A stretch of 64,000 nt of DNA from Fertoeibacter niger. Its GTDB lineage: Bacteria > Pseudomonadota > Alphaproteobacteria > Rhodobacterales > Rhodobacteraceae. The translations under genes and the position numbers were made by a program. This document shows positions 34,997 to 43,413 of this stretch, piece after piece (position 1 is the first letter of the stretch; every line of letters begins with the position of its first letter). The notes under the pieces are model-generated. The model was not told where the DNA came from and did not search any database. It saw only the letters and a list, made by a program, of their open reading frames with translations. The DNA is taken from the NCBI RefSeq assembly GCF_009380135.2, contig NZ_WHUT02000005.1, positions 124,001 to 188,000 of the forward strand, in the 5' to 3' direction.

Positions 34997-35892
34997 TCCG
35001 CGATCTGCTGGCTGACCTGACGACGCATGACCGGCAGGCCGACCGGGTGGTGCCGCCCACCGGGCACACCGCCTGGCTGACCGCCTTCACTGCCGGGGCG
35101 ATGACCTTTCTGGCGGTGTTCGCGCTGGCGCTGTCACTGGCCGCGGGCCGGCTGGCCGACCGCTGGTCCGAGGCGCTGGCCCGCACATCCACTGTCCGCA
35201 TTTCCGCCCCGCCCGATCAGGCGGCGGCGCAGACGCAGGCGGTGCTTGACCTGCTGGCAACCACGCCCGGCATCGCCTCGGCCCGCGCGCTGACCGATGA
35301 GGAACAGCGCGCGCTGCTGGAGCCGTGGTTTGGCCCCGACCTGCCGGTTGATGCGTTGCCCATCCCCCGGCTGGTGGAACTGGTCGAGGAAGGCGAAGGC
35401 TACGACGGCGAGGGCCTGCGCCAGCGGCTGAGCGCCGAGGCACCGGGTGCCGTGCTGGATGACCACACCCGCTGGCGGCAACCCTTGGCGGTGGCGGCGG
35501 GGCGGCTGCGGCTGCTGGGGCTGGCCTCGATCGTGCTCATCCTCGCCACCATGGCCGCGATGATCACGCTGGCCGCCAATGCCAGCCTTGCCGCCAATGC
35601 GCAGGTGATCCGCGTGTTGCGGCTGGTGGGCGCGCGCGACAGCTATATCGCCCGCGCCTTCGTGCGCCGCTTTACCCTGCGCGCGCTGACCGGGGCGGCG
35701 GCGGGTGCCGTGGCGGGCATGCTGGGCATTGCCTTTCTGCCATCCGCTGACGCGGCGGGCGGGTTTCTGACCGGCCTCGCGTTTCAGGGTGCGGGCTGGC
35801 TGTGGCCGCTGCTGCTGCCGCCTCTGGCCGGGGTGGTGGCCTTTACCGCCACCCGCATCGCCGCTTTGCGCAAGCTGAAGGATCTGCCCTGA
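34993..35892 (+). CDS. ftsX: Cell division protein FtsX
   Basis: 299 aa with a GTG start overlapping the ftsE stop. The first transmembrane helix (WLTAFTAGAMTFLAVFALALSLAAG) is followed by a periplasmic domain of about 120 residues (TVRISAPPDQAAAQTQAVLDLL ...), then three C-terminal helices (LRLLGLASIVLILATMAAMITLAAN; ALTGAAAGAVAGMLGIAFLP; WLWPLLLPPLAGVVAFTATRIAAL). This four-helix layout is that of FtsX. The stop shares one base with the plsC start. Confidence 0.93.
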   Translation: MIRDLLADLTTHDRQADRVVPPTGHTAWLTAFTAGAMTFLAVFALALSLAAGRLADRWSEALARTSTVRISAPPDQAAAQTQAVLDLLATTPGIASARALTDEEQRALLEPWFGPDLPVDALPIPRLVELVEEGEGYDGEGLRQRLSAEAPGAVLDDHTRWRQPLAVAAGRLRLLGLASIVLILATMAAMITLAANASLAANAQVIRVLRLVGARDSYIARAFVRRFTLRALTGAAAGAVAGMLGIAFLPSADAAGGFLTGLAFQGAGWLWPLLLPPLAGVVAFTATRIAALRKLKDLP

Positions 35893-36650
35893 TGCGCCAC
35901 GCCCTGCAATGGCTGCTGTCGCTGGTCTTCGTGATCCAGATGTATGTGGCGATGATCGGCCTTGCCGCCGTGTTCACCCCTGTGGCGCTGATCTGGCGCG
36001 GGGCCTCGTTCTTCTGGATGCAGACCTTCTGCCGCTGGACGCGGTTTTCCGCGCGCTGGATCATCGGCCTGCGCACCGAGGTGCGCGGCGAGATTCCCAC
36101 CGGCGCGGTGCTGGTCGCCTCCAAACACCAGTCGTTCCTTGACAGTATCATGCTGTTTTCCGTGCTGACCGGCCCGCGTTTCATCATGAAGAAACAGCTG
36201 GCCTGGATCCCGGTGATGGGCTGGCATGCCTTGCGCATCGGCTGCGTGCCGGTGGATCGTGGCAAGCGCGGGGCCGCCATCAAGATGATGCTGGCCAGGG
36301 TGGAACAGGGCACGCAGGCCCCCGGGCAATTGATCATCTATCCGCAGGGCACCCGCACGGCACCGGGGGCTGTGATGCCCTACAAGATGGGCACGGCGGC
36401 GCTGTATCAGGAACTGGGGCAGGATTGCGTGCCGGTGGCCACCAATGTCGGCCTGTTCTGGCCCCGCCATGGCATCCTGCGCAAACCCGGGCTTGCGGTG
36501 GTGGAGTTTCTTCCGCGCATCGCGCCGGGCCTGCCCAACGGGGCCTTCATGGCGCAATTGGAAAGCGGGATCGAGGCGGCATCCGACCGGCTGATGCGCG
36601 AGGCCGGGTTTCAGACACCATCGGATCACGCGGGCCGGAATGGCCAGTGA
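35892..36650 (+). CDS. plsC: 1-acyl-sn-glycerol-3-phosphate acyltransferase
   Basis: 252 aa membrane enzyme converting lysophosphatidic acid to phosphatidic acid. The N-terminal hydrophobic segment is LLSLVFVIQMYVAMIGLAAVF. Catalytic motif I is KHQSFLDS (H-x4-D), motif II is GCVPVDRGKRG and motif III is IIYPQGTRT (Gln in place of the usual Glu). It overlaps ftsX (TGATG), so lipid synthesis and cell division genes are coupled here. PlsC or a paralogous acyltransferase; the family is certain. Confidence 0.92.
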   Translation: MRHALQWLLSLVFVIQMYVAMIGLAAVFTPVALIWRGASFFWMQTFCRWTRFSARWIIGLRTEVRGEIPTGAVLVASKHQSFLDSIMLFSVLTGPRFIMKKQLAWIPVMGWHALRIGCVPVDRGKRGAAIKMMLARVEQGTQAPGQLIIYPQGTRTAPGAVMPYKMGTAALYQELGQDCVPVATNVGLFWPRHGILRKPGLAVVEFLPRIAPGLPNGAFMAQLESGIEAASDRLMREAGFQTPSDHAGRNGQ

Positions 36651-36987
36651 CCCGGGCACTGTCGCCCATGTCTGCGACCAGATGCAGGGTGCGGGCCAGA
36701 TCACTTGGCGCAAGATGTTCGGCGAATATGCCGTTTATTGCGATGGCAAGGTGGTGGCGCTGATCTGCGGCAACCAGACCTTTCTGAAAGCCACGCCCAC
36801 CACACAGGCCCTGCTGCCCGATGCCGGGCTTGCCCCGCCCTATCCCGGGGCCAAACCGCATCTGCTGCTGGATGACGTGCTGGAGGATACGGCCCTTCTG
36901 ACCCGCGCCGTAGCGGCACTTGCCGCAGAACTGCCAATGCCGAAACCGAAGAAACCCCGCGCCAGCAAGGCAAAACCCAAAGGGTGA
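36640..36987 (+). CDS. TfoX N-terminal domain protein
   Basis: 115 aa. The TfoX/Sxy N-terminal domain is clear: ITWRKMFGEYAVYCDGKVVALICGNQTFLKAT. The C-terminal TfoX domain that accompanies it in competence regulators is missing, and a Lys/Pro-rich tail (PKPKKPRASKAKPKG) follows. Stand-alone domains of this kind are widespread and not proven competence factors. It overlaps the plsC 3' end by 11 bases. Confidence 0.87.
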   Translation: MASDPGTVAHVCDQMQGAGQITWRKMFGEYAVYCDGKVVALICGNQTFLKATPTTQALLPDAGLAPPYPGAKPHLLLDDVLEDTALLTRAVAALAAELPMPKPKKPRASKAKPKG

Positions 36988-36990
36988 CAG

Positions 36991-37596
36991 ATGGATTACC
37001 TCAGCAGCCTTGACGCCCTGCATGCGCTTTATGGCACGCCGTCCGAACCCGCCCGGGTCAAGGTCACGCCGTGCCTTACCCCGTCTTACGCCGCCTATCT
37101 GGAACGCAGCCGGTTCTGCATCCTGTCCACCGTGGGCCCCGAAGGCACCGATGGCAGCCCGCGCGGCGACGAGGGGCCGGTTGTTGCCATCCTTGACGCA
37201 GGCACCCTGGCCCTGCCCGACTGGAAGGGCAACGAACGCATCGATTCATTGCGCAACATCGTCACCGACGGGCGGGTCAGCCTGATCTTTTTGATACCGG
37301 GGTCAAACACCGCCATCCGCGTCAACGGCACCGCCCGGCTGACGGCGGATGACGCCCTGCGCACCCGATTTGCCCGCAAGGATCTGTTGCCGCGCACCGT
37401 GATCGTCATTACCATCGCCGAGGTGTATTCCCAATGCGCCCGCGCCCTGCTGCGTTCGCAATTGTGGACCGGCGGCGACCAGTCGGCGGGCCTGCCCACA
37501 GTGGGCGACATGCTGCGCGATGCCACCGAAGGCCGGTTTGACGGCGCGGCCTATGATGCCAACTGGAAGGCGCGGGCTGCCACATCCATGTGGTAG
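36991..37596 (+). CDS. FMN-dependent PPOX-type flavoprotein (MSMEG_1061 family)
   Basis: 201 aa split-barrel flavin-binding protein: SRFCILSTVGPEGTDGSPRGDEGPVVAILD, LALPDWKGNERIDSLRNIV and VSLIFLIPGSNTAIRVNGTARLT are the core strands, and SQCARALLRSQLW is the family's C-terminal motif. Members resemble pyridoxamine 5'-phosphate oxidase; many bind F420 or FMN, and the natural substrate is unknown. It is 3 bases after the TfoX gene and is the last gene of the ftsE run. Confidence 0.88.
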   Translation: MDYLSSLDALHALYGTPSEPARVKVTPCLTPSYAAYLERSRFCILSTVGPEGTDGSPRGDEGPVVAILDAGTLALPDWKGNERIDSLRNIVTDGRVSLIFLIPGSNTAIRVNGTARLTADDALRTRFARKDLLPRTVIVITIAEVYSQCARALLRSQLWTGGDQSAGLPTVGDMLRDATEGRFDGAAYDANWKARAATSMW

Positions 37597-37597
37597 A

Positions 37598-38626
37598 TCA
37601 GGCCACCAGCCGCGCCTCGCGCCCGCGCAGAACCCGGCGGGCGGTGCGCGGAAAGGCATGGCGCAGGCTGGCCAGATCGGGAAACAGCGCGAACAATTCG
37701 TCGCGCGCCGCCCGGTCCAGCCCGCCCAGCGACAGCGCCGAGGGAAAGAAGCTTTCGGTCAGCGCGCCATCCGACCGCACGATCTGGTGCCCATCCAGCA
37801 GGAAATGCACGTAGGTGACGGGGCTCAGCCCATCCGCCACCCGCACCGTGCCGCCGTTCACCAGCGCATGCGCCGGGATCAGCACCTCGGGCTGGCCGAA
37901 ATACAGTTCCGTCCGCCAGTCGCCCATGCAGATGCGGTGCTGCGGCGAAACCATCATCCGCCGTTCCGGCAGTTCACGGCCCAAAGACCCTGGGGCAAAG
38001 ACCACGGGGCGCAGCCGTGCGTCGGCCTGCTGTTCGGCCACCGACACCTCACGCAGCCCGATCCAGCGCAGGGGCTGCAACCCGGCATCCTGTGTCCAGA
38101 TCAGATCACCGACCGTCAGGCTTTCCACCGCGCGGGGGCCATCTGCCGTATCAATCAGCGTTCCGGCGGTAAAACAGACCAGCATCGAAATGTCATCGAC
38201 AATTGCGCCAAGGCTGTCATTCGCGCCGAGTTCGGTAAAGCGCACGGTATAGGTGCCCGCTTCCGGAAAGCTGACCGGCAACGCCTGCGTCACCCAGCCA
38301 GTCGAAGATGGAAAATACTCTTGCGTGGCAATCACGTTGCCATCGCTGTCCAGAATGTCGACGCGAAAGCCCTCTCCCTGACCGGGCGCCGAGGCCGAGC
38401 GCAGCGCGGTGCGAAACGTCAGCGCCGTGGTCTGCGCGCCCGCGATGCTGATGGTTTGCTGCATCACCGTGATCTGGGCATTCGTGCCGTCTAGCTCGGC
38501 CACGCGGTTGGGCGAGTTGCCGGGCACATAGGCGCCCTCGGTAAAGTTTGTTTCCAGATCGGTGCCGGTCCAGCCGTCGCTGCCAGCATCAAAGCTGCCA
38601 TTCTGGATGATGTTGTTCTGCGGCAT
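37598..38626 (-). CDS. Hint domain-containing protein
   Basis: 342 aa with no signal peptide. Residues 1 to about 145 look like a carbohydrate-binding-type beta-sandwich (NGSFDAGSDGWTGTD ... GTYTVRFTELGANDSLGAIVDDISM). The Hedgehog/intein (Hint) domain begins at VCFTAGTLIDTADGPRAVESLTVGDLIWT, with the invariant Cys at about residue 150 and block-like HRICMGDWRTELYFG later. Bacterial Hint proteins of this kind are common in Rhodobacterales, often with type I secretion; self-cleavage is plausible but unproven. It is convergent with the PPOX gene and 1 base from its stop. Confidence 0.86.
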   Translation of the reverse strand: MPQNNIIQNGSFDAGSDGWTGTDLETNFTEGAYVPGNSPNRVAELDGTNAQITVMQQTISIAGAQTTALTFRTALRSASAPGQGEGFRVDILDSDGNVIATQEYFPSSTGWVTQALPVSFPEAGTYTVRFTELGANDSLGAIVDDISMLVCFTAGTLIDTADGPRAVESLTVGDLIWTQDAGLQPLRWIGLREVSVAEQQADARLRPVVFAPGSLGRELPERRMMVSPQHRICMGDWRTELYFGQPEVLIPAHALVNGGTVRVADGLSPVTYVHFLLDGHQIVRSDGALTESFFPSALSLGGLDRAARDELFALFPDLASLRHAFPRTARRVLRGREARLVA

Positions 38627-38776
38627 TGTGGCCCCACCGTTTTCTGCTGCGGGACCGGAAGTAATTCGCGTAAATGTGGATTTTCTGACCCCGGCAGGGC
38701 ATATTCACGACGGTTTCAGGCGGGATACCACAATCGTGCCGCAAAACCCGGCCCCGCTCGCGGCTTTCTGCGGCGT

Positions 38777-39100
38777 TCAGGCCATCTTCAGCGCGATGAT
38801 CCCGGAAACAATCAGCAGGATTCCCGCCACACGCAGCAGCGACACCGGCTCGCCGAACAGGAACACCGCCAGAATGGCCGTGCCCACCGTGCCGATCCCC
38901 ACCCATACCGCATAGGCCGTGCCCACTGGCAGCGATTTCATGCCCTGGCTCAACAGGTAGAAACTGCCCACCGCGCCGATCAACGTCAGCACCGTGGGCA
39001 CCAGGCGGGTGAAACCGTCGGAGTATTTCAGCCCCAGCGCCCAGCCGGTTTCCAGCAGCCCGGCCAGCAGCACCAGAACCCAAGGGTTTACCGCGCTCAT
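38777..39100 (-). CDS. SMR family efflux protein (SugE/Gdx-like)
   Basis: 107 aa with four transmembrane helices. It has the conserved Glu in [20 protein letters not shown] and the motif [21 protein letters not shown]. The [11 protein letters not shown] sequence is that of the Gdx/SugE branch, which exports guanidinium, rather than the EmrE branch. Its start overlaps the accA stop by 4 bases, so it is translated as part of the accA operon. Confidence 0.9.
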   Translation of the reverse strand: MSAVNPWVLVLLAGLLETGWALGLKYSDGFTRLVPTVLTLIGAVGSFYLLSQGMKSLPVGTAYAVWVGIGTVGTAILAVFLFGEPVSLLRVAGILLIVSGIIALKMA

Positions 39101-40056
39101 GCCGCCAGGCCCTTTGACCCCATGTCCAGGAATTTCTGCCGCCGGTCGCGGATCAGCGCCTCGGGCTTTTTGCCCGACAGGTCTTTCAGCATGGTTTCCA
39201 GCGCCTTGCCCACGGCGTCGATGGTTTCTTTTCGCCCGCGTTGCGCGCCACCCATCGGCTCGCGGATGATCCGGTCGATCACGCCCAGCTTTTGCAGATC
39301 CTGCGCGGTCAGGCGCAGGGCCTCGGCCGCTTCGCGCATCTTGTCGGCGTCTTTCCACAGGATAGAGGCGCAGCCTTCGGGGCTGATGACCGAGTAGACC
39401 GAATGCTCCAGCATGGCGATGCGGTTGGCCGTGGCAAAGGCCACCGCCCCGCCCGACCCGCCTTCGCCGATCACGATCGCAATCAGCGGCACGCCGATTT
39501 CCAGGCACTTCTGGGTGCTGCGGGCAATCGCCTCGGCCTGGCCGCGTTCTTCGGCCCCTTTGCCCGGATAGGCGCCGGGCGTATCCACCAATGTCACCAC
39601 CGGCAGGCGGAACCGGTGCGCCATATCCATCAGCCTTATGGCCTTGCGATAGCCCTCGGGCCGCGCCATGCCAAAGTTGCGCTCGATGCGGGTCTTGGTG
39701 TCATGGCCCTTTTCATGGCCGATCACCATCACCGGCTGGTCGTTGAACCGCGCAAGCCCGCCCATCACCGCATGGTCATCGGCAAAGTTCCGGTCGCCCG
39801 CCAGCGGCGTGTATTCGATGAACAGCGCGTCGATGTAATCCTTGCAATGCGGGCGGTCGGGATGGCGGGCCACCTGGCATTTGCGCCATGGCGTCAGATC
39901 CTTGTAAAGATCGCGCAGCAGCGTTTCCGCCTTTTTGTCCAGCGCCACCGCCTCTTTCTCGACATCCATCTCCTTGTTCGCCCGCGCCATCGCGCGCAGC
40001 TCCTCGGCCTTGCCTTCGATTTCGGCAAGCGGCTTTTCGAATTCGAGATAGTTCAT
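39097..40056 (-). CDS. accA: Acetyl-CoA carboxylase carboxyltransferase subunit alpha
   Basis: 319 aa, exactly typical. It transfers the carboxyl group from biotin-BCCP to acetyl-CoA, making malonyl-CoA for fatty acid synthesis. [20 protein letters not shown] opens the protein; [31 protein letters not shown] and [43 protein letters not shown] are diagnostic. The sugE gene overlaps its 3' end (ATGA). Confidence 0.97.
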   Translation of the reverse strand: MNYLEFEKPLAEIEGKAEELRAMARANKEMDVEKEAVALDKKAETLLRDLYKDLTPWRKCQVARHPDRPHCKDYIDALFIEYTPLAGDRNFADDHAVMGGLARFNDQPVMVIGHEKGHDTKTRIERNFGMARPEGYRKAIRLMDMAHRFRLPVVTLVDTPGAYPGKGAEERGQAEAIARSTQKCLEIGVPLIAIVIGEGGSGGAVAFATANRIAMLEHSVYSVISPEGCASILWKDADKMREAAEALRLTAQDLQKLGVIDRIIREPMGGAQRGRKETIDAVGKALETMLKDLSGKKPEALIRDRRQKFLDMGSKGLAA

Positions 40057-40165
40057 GCGGGCACTCCCTGACGGACGCCCCGTTATATGACGTGGCGGGG
40101 GGCCGATTGCAACTCGGCAAGATTTGCAAAGCCGGGCCGGGGCACAAGACGGGCAGGAGGACAGC

Positions 40166-40999
40166 ATGGGCCAAGGGTATGAAAAACGGATGCTGCGGGT
40201 GGTGGATCATATCCACGACCACCCGACGGGCGATCTCAGCCTGGATGCGCTGGCGGATGTGGCCGCACTCAGCCGCTTTCATTTCCACCGCATCTACCGT
40301 GCCATGACCGGCGAGACTGCGGCCCAGACGGTGCGGCGCATGCGCCTGCACCGCGCCGCCGTGGCACTGGTGCAGGGCAAGGCACCGCTGGCCCGGATCG
40401 CGCGCGACGTGGGCTATCCCAATGCCACCAGTTTCACCCGCGCCTTCACCGAGGCCTATGCCATGCCGCCCGCCGCCTTCCGCAAACGGGGCGAATTGCG
40501 CCCCTTTCCCCCAACCTTCAGAACCGGAGCCCAGCTGATGTATCCCGTCACCATCCGCCACGAGCCTGCCCGCCACCTTGCGGCCCTGCCCCACACCGGG
40601 CCCTACCCCGAGATTGGCCGCGCCTTCGAAAAACTCTTCGCCGCCCTCGCCGCGCGCGACCTGCTGGCGCAGACCGGCTATATGGTCGGGGTCTATTATG
40701 ATGATCCGTCGGCCACGCCCGCCGCAGACCTGCGCAGCCATGCCGGGGTTGAATTTGCCTCAGCCGCGCCCGAAGCCCCTTTGGAAAGCGTCACGCTGCC
40801 CGCGGGCCGTCATGCCGTGCTGACCTTCACCGGCCCCTATGCCGGTCTGCCTGCCGCCTATGACCAGCTTTATGCGCTTTGGCTGCCCGAAAGCGGCGAA
40901 ATCCCTGCCGACAGCCCACCCTTCGAGATCTACCGCAACTCGCCGATGGACACCCCGCAAGAGGCGCTGATCACCGAAATCTGCCTGCCGCTGCGCTAG
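40166..40999 (+). CDS. AraC family regulator with C-terminal GyrI-like domain
   Basis: 277 aa. An N-terminal AraC DNA-binding domain (two helix-turn-helix units: [28 protein letters not shown] and [34 protein letters not shown]) is followed by a GyrI-like small-molecule binding domain from about residue 118 ([26 protein letters not shown] ... [20 protein letters not shown]). This order, DNA-binding first, is that of SbmC/Rob-type effectors. AGGAGG precedes the start. It faces accA divergently; its target is unknown. Confidence 0.9.
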   Translation: MGQGYEKRMLRVVDHIHDHPTGDLSLDALADVAALSRFHFHRIYRAMTGETAAQTVRRMRLHRAAVALVQGKAPLARIARDVGYPNATSFTRAFTEAYAMPPAAFRKRGELRPFPPTFRTGAQLMYPVTIRHEPARHLAALPHTGPYPEIGRAFEKLFAALAARDLLAQTGYMVGVYYDDPSATPAADLRSHAGVEFASAAPEAPLESVTLPAGRHAVLTFTGPYAGLPAAYDQLYALWLPESGEIPADSPPFEIYRNSPMDTPQEALITEICLPLR

Positions 41000-41114
41000 G
41001 TGCTTTCATCCTGGGCCGGGTATCCGCACGCCCGCCCTGCCACGATGGGCAGGTCGTGTGTGCCGGCACCTGAATTTTCGCAGAAAGTTCGTCACCCTTG
41101 GCAGAAGACAGCAA

Positions 41115-41139
41115 CGCCCCGAACCATGGGTCCGGGGCG
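41115..41139. terminator. Hairpin between convergent AraC regulator and mcl1
   Basis: An 11-bp stem (one mismatch) with a 3-base loop, CGCCCCGAACC / GGTCCGGGGCG. It sits in a 273-base gap that holds no gene I can support. There is no U-tract on either side, so terminator function is a guess; the rest of the gap shows nothing recognisable. Confidence 0.35.
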
Positions 41140-41272
41140 CGCATCCTCCCCTGTCTGCTGCTTCGGGCCTCCCCTCCGTCCACAGCGCGGGTAACTTTTC
41201 AAAGCGCCGCGAGTCGGGGCGTTTGTAACGAATTTGTGCACTCTTTCCGTGCAGTCTGTCAACAAAATCAGG

Positions 41273-42232
41273 TCACGAGACGGCAATCATTTCGGCTTGC
41301 CGCACGATCACCTCGGCCTGCTTGATGCTGGCGATGTCCACCAGGCGGCCCTTGAACACCGTGGCCCCCTCGCCCCGCGCCGATGCCGCTTCCATGGCGG
41401 CCAGAATTTCCCGCGCCTCGGCCACCGTCGCCTCCGAAGGGGTAAACACCTCATTCGCCAGCGCCACCTGTTTCGGGTGGATCGCCCATTTCCCCACCAT
41501 CCCCAGCGTGGCTGACCGCCGCGCCTGCGCGCGATAGCCCTCGTCATCGGAAAAATCACCAAACGGCCCGTCCACCGGCAAGATGCCATGCGTGCGGCAG
41601 GCCGCCACGATGGCCGCCTGCGCCCAGTGCCAGGGGTCGGGCCAGTGCCGCACACCCTCACGCAGCATGTAGTAGTTTTCCTGCGTGCCGCCGATGCCGG
41701 TGGTCTGCATGCCCATGCTGGCGGCAAAATCCGCCGCCCCCAGGCTCATCGCCTGCAAACGGGGGCTGGCCGCCGCAATTTCCTCGACATGCGAGATGCC
41801 TGCCGCCGATTCGATGATCACCTCGAACGCCACCGGCCGCGCCCGGCCCATCGCACGCTCCACCGCCGTTACGAGTGCATCCACCGCATAGACATCGGCG
41901 GCGCAGCCCACCTTGGGGATCATCAGCATGTCCAGCCGGTCGCCCGCCTGTTCCAGCAGGTCCACCACATCGCGATACCAGAACGGCGTGTCCAGCCCGT
42001 TGATCCGCACGCTCAGCGTCTTGGTGCCCCAGTCCACCGCGCCGATGGCCGCAATGATATTGGCCCGTGCGGCGGGTTTGTCGGCGGGGGCGACCGAATC
42101 CTCCAGATCAAGGTTGATCACATCTGCCGCCGAACCCGCCATTTTCGGAAACAGCGCGGGGCGTGACCCGGGGCCGAACAACTGGCAACGATTCGGGCGG
42201 GCGGGCGGCGCAGGCTGGATGCGGAAGCTCAT
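41273..42232 (-). CDS. mcl1: L-malyl-CoA/beta-methylmalyl-CoA lyase
   Basis: 319 aa CitE/HpcH-family lyase, cleaving (2R,3S)-beta-methylmalyl-CoA to propionyl-CoA and glyoxylate and L-malyl-CoA to acetyl-CoA and glyoxylate, in the ethylmalonyl-CoA pathway. The sequence closely follows the Rhodobacter sphaeroides enzyme from memory: PNRCQLFGPGSRPALF, NLDLEDSVAP, MLMIPKVGCAADVYAVDALV, FEVIIESAAGISHVEEIAA and SLGAADFAASMGMQTTGIGG. The catalytic Asp/Glu residues of the family are within LDLEDSV and IESAAG. The start at 42232 gives the family length. Confidence 0.96.
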   Translation of the reverse strand: MSFRIQPAPPARPNRCQLFGPGSRPALFPKMAGSAADVINLDLEDSVAPADKPAARANIIAAIGAVDWGTKTLSVRINGLDTPFWYRDVVDLLEQAGDRLDMLMIPKVGCAADVYAVDALVTAVERAMGRARPVAFEVIIESAAGISHVEEIAAASPRLQAMSLGAADFAASMGMQTTGIGGTQENYYMLREGVRHWPDPWHWAQAAIVAACRTHGILPVDGPFGDFSDDEGYRAQARRSATLGMVGKWAIHPKQVALANEVFTPSEATVAEAREILAAMEAASARGEGATVFKGRLVDIASIKQAEVIVRQAEMIAVS

Positions 42233-42286
42233 GGCGGGGCCTTCAAGCAAGTATGTTTCGATTGGACACAATCTTTCGATATATAA

Positions 42287-42304
42287 TTGCGCAGCCAAGC
42301 GCAA
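42287..42304. promoter_or_regulatory. Palindrome upstream of mcl1
   Basis: TTGCGC-AGCCAA-GCGCAA is a perfect 6-bp inverted repeat with a 6-base spacer, next to an AT-rich patch (ATATATAATT), 55 bases upstream of the minus-strand mcl1 start. It is a candidate operator for an acyl-CoA-responsive regulator; no regulator gene lies nearby. Confidence 0.4.
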
Positions 42305-42448
42305 CCCCGTTTTGCAGCCGCAGCATCCTGCTGCGCCGCCGCAGGCGCCAGCACCAGGGGCCCGCGCTTGACGCTCCACCACCTGCCGCCTATGCCGGTT
42401 TGCACTGGCGTGGCCCGCGTCGGCTCCGCCCCCCTGACAGAGCAGCGC

Positions 42449-43411
42449 ATGATCACCGCCACCCCCGACACGTTCCGCCTTGCCGAGGTTTTCACCATCG
42501 CACGCGGCAGCCGCACCGAGGCACGGGTGCTGACCATCCGCATCACCCGGGGCGGGGTGACAGGCTGGGGCGAATGCGTGCCCTATGCCCGCTACGGCGA
42601 AACGCTGGAGTCGGTAGCGGCGCAGATCGCGGGCCTTGATCCCGGCATCACGCGCGCCGCCCTGCAACAGGCCCTGCCGCCCGGGGCCGCGCGCAACGCG
42701 GTGGATTGTGCGCTGTGGGACGTGCAGGCGAAACAGGCGGGCCGCCGCGTCTGGCAACTGGCGGGCCTGCCCGCGCCCCGCCCGCAGATCACCGCCTATA
42801 CCCTGTCGCTGGACACGCCCGAAAACATGCGCGCTGCGGCGGCAAAACACGCGCATCGCCCGATCCTGAAGATCAAGCTGGGCACGCCCGACGACATGCT
42901 GCGGCTGGAGGCGGTGCGCGCGGGTGCCCCCGCTGCCCGCATCATCGTGGATGCCAACGAAGGCTGGACACCGGCGATATATACAGAACTCGCCCAGCAT
43001 CTGCTGCGCCTTGGCGTGGCGCTGGTGGAACAGCCTCTGCCCGCCGGGGCCGATGGCATGCTGGCCGAAATAGCCCGCCCGCTGCCGGTCTGCGCTGACG
43101 AATCCTGCCACGATACCGCCTCGCTGGCCGATCTGGCGGGCAAATACGACATGGTGAACCTGAAGCTGGACAAGACCGGCGGTTTGACCGAGGCCCTGGC
43201 GCTGAAATCCGCTGCCCGCGCCGCCGGCTATGGCCTGATGGTCGGCTGCATGGTCGGATCGTCGCTGGCCATGGCCCCTGCCACGCTGCTGGCACAGGGC
43301 GCAGACTATACCGACCTTGACGGCCCGCTGCTTCTGGCCGAAGACCGCGACAACCCGTTGGCCTATGATGAGGCCGGCGTTCACCCGCCAACAGCGCAAC
43401 TCTGGGGATAA
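42449..43411 (+). CDS. Enolase-superfamily dipeptide epimerase (L-Ala-D/L-Glu epimerase-like)
   Basis: 320 aa. The muconate lactonizing enzyme-type barrel is complete: acid/base Lys pair in ILKIKLG, metal ligands in IIVDANEGW (Asp), ALVEQPLP (Glu) and PVCADESCHD (Asp), and the second Lys in MVNLKLDKTGGLTEAL. GGVTGWGECVPYARYGE and VGCMVGSSLAMAPA are typical of the dipeptide epimerases. These convert L-Ala-D-Glu from murein to L-Ala-L-Glu. The start at 42449 is preferred; earlier in-frame Met codons precede it. It is 2 bases from a D-amino-acid transaminase gene. Confidence 0.88.
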   Translation: MITATPDTFRLAEVFTIARGSRTEARVLTIRITRGGVTGWGECVPYARYGETLESVAAQIAGLDPGITRAALQQALPPGAARNAVDCALWDVQAKQAGRRVWQLAGLPAPRPQITAYTLSLDTPENMRAAAAKHAHRPILKIKLGTPDDMLRLEAVRAGAPAARIIVDANEGWTPAIYTELAQHLLRLGVALVEQPLPAGADGMLAEIARPLPVCADESCHDTASLADLAGKYDMVNLKLDKTGGLTEALALKSAARAAGYGLMVGCMVGSSLAMAPATLLAQGADYTDLDGPLLLAEDRDNPLAYDEAGVHPPTAQLWG

Positions 43412-43413
43412 AC

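Noticed and set aside
41000-41272. Possible small RNA gene or riboswitch in the 273-base gap between the AraC gene and mcl1
   Set aside because: There is a hairpin at 41115-41139, but no conserved RNA motif, promoter or terminator that I can recognise, and both flanking genes converge on it.
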